From Prevotellaceae bacterium (lineage in GTDB: Bacteria > Bacteroidota > Bacteroidia > Bacteroidales > UBA932), in assembly GCA_031284065.1 (NCBI GenBank), contig JAITAP010000135.1, positions 1 to 7,249 of the forward strand: a stretch of DNA of 7,249 nt, written 5' to 3'. Positions 7,031 through 7,249 of this stretch are shown in pieces. Below the pieces are notes generated by a model. It did not search any database. It worked only from the letters and a program-made list of their open reading frames with translations, and was not told where the DNA came from. Positions within the stretch are counted from its first letter, which is position 1, and every line of letters begins with the position of its first letter. A program made the translations under genes and the position numbers.

Positions 7031-7096
7031 GCGAATATTTTTCTGTCCACGAATTACTTTTGTCACGAATTTTTCCGTCCGCGAATTACACGAAAT
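7031..7096. repeat. Cluster of CGAAT-containing repeats between ileS and the transposase end
   Basis: Five related units occur in 66 bases: GCGAAT (7031-7036), GTCCACGAATTA (7045-7056), TGTCACGAATTT (7061-7072), GTCCGCGAATTACA (7077-7090) and CACGAAAT (7089-7096). The CGAA cores begin at 7032, 7050, 7066, 7082 and 7091, so the central three are 16 bases apart. Similar CACGAATTnCACGAATT strings are, from memory, common between genes in Bacteroidota and Chlorobi. The cluster could be such a dispersed repeat or part of the IS end. Function unknown. Confidence 0.6.
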
Positions 7097-7102
7097 ATAT
7101 AG

Positions 7103-7249
7103 TCAATCCTTACCAACCCCGATTTTCAGAATTAGGGGTTGTAATTTTTCCGGAAAAAAGAGTTGAAAAATGAGCCAAAGAATTTTCTCTTTCAGCTTTT
7201 CCATCATTTTCTTGAGGTTCCACGCCGCACCTGCCATCAGCGCGTTGAT
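7103..7249 (-). CDS. C-terminal end of an IS transposase, probably IS5-group DDE; 5' part beyond the window
   Basis: On the minus strand an open frame enters at 7249 and stops at TGA (7105-7103), giving 48 residues. It begins INALMAGAAWNLKKMMEKLK, continues EKILWLIFQLFF and ends ILKIGVGKD. The pattern I-N-x-L-[ML]-A-x-A-A-[WF]-N-[LF]-K-K-M-M-x-K is the helix that closes many IS5-type DDE transposases; it follows the last catalytic Glu, which lies outside the window. Whether the gene upstream is intact cannot be seen. The element end must lie between this stop codon and the ileS promoter (about 6990-7102), but no terminal inverted repeat can be assigned without the other end. The element reads toward ileS on the same strand, so read-through from the transposase could reach it. 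Confidence 0.78.
   Translation of the reverse strand: MNALMAGAAWNLKKMMEKLKEKILWLIFQLFFPEKLQPLILKIGVGKD
7114..7141. repeat. Short perfect inverted repeat inside the transposase tail
   Basis: CAACCCC (7114-7120) and GGGGTTG (7135-7141) are perfect 7-base complements with 14 bases between them. On the plus strand the hairpin is followed by TAATTTTT, so it could act as a weak terminator for transcription entering the element from outside. On the minus strand no U-tract follows. It falls in the last codons of the transposase. Confidence 0.5.

Noticed and set aside
6879..7173. Two overlapping plus-strand open frames of 78-95 codons upstream of ileS
   Set aside because: They cross the ileS promoter, the CGAAT repeats and the antisense of the transposase end, and show no domain.
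1..7249. CRISPR array, tRNA or rRNA gene, toxin-antitoxin pair, or other defence system
   Set aside because: No regular repeat-spacer array, cloverleaf or small paired frames were seen; almost all of the window is housekeeping coding sequence.

Overview
The window reads as chromosomal core sequence from a member of the Bacteroidota, most likely Bacteroidales. The evidence is a long eukaryote-like IleRS with a GIHH signature, a DksA/TraR protein that has lost three of its four zinc cysteines, an LspA with the long insert typical of the phylum, promoters of the TTTG...TAnnTTTG kind, and AT-rich gene leaders without Shine-Dalgarno sequences. No species can be named from the sequence alone.

Layout, left to right. 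The 3' end of a forward gene that looks like purC (SAICAR synthase) closes at 119. A 106-base gap built largely of degenerate 7-8 base repeats leads to nadB (L-aspartate oxidase, 226-1800). tsaE (tRNA t6A ATPase, 1811-2239) follows after 10 bases and is probably co-transcribed with it. A strong hairpin at 2238-2281 sits at the tail-to-tail junction with the reverse-strand genes. Those genes, in transcription order, are ileS (6872-3429), a dksA-like gene (3342-2944) and lspA (2904-2284). A good promoter lies in the ileS-dksA gap and another in front of ileS. Upstream of ileS is a short cluster of CGAAT repeats. At the right edge is the C-terminal end of a reverse-strand IS transposase, probably of the IS5 group, cut by the window end.

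Function. The genes are housekeeping: purine and NAD synthesis, tRNA modification and charging, transcription control and lipoprotein maturation. The ileS-dksA-lspA order is one I recall from other Bacteroidales, so it is likely inherited rather than acquired.

I found no undescribed multi-gene system. The points most worth a second look are the swapped GxHH signature of IleRS, which predicts very high mupirocin tolerance, the cysteine-depleted DksA that keeps its acidic coiled-coil tip, the heptamer-repeat leader of nadB, and the repeat cluster plus transposase end upstream of ileS.
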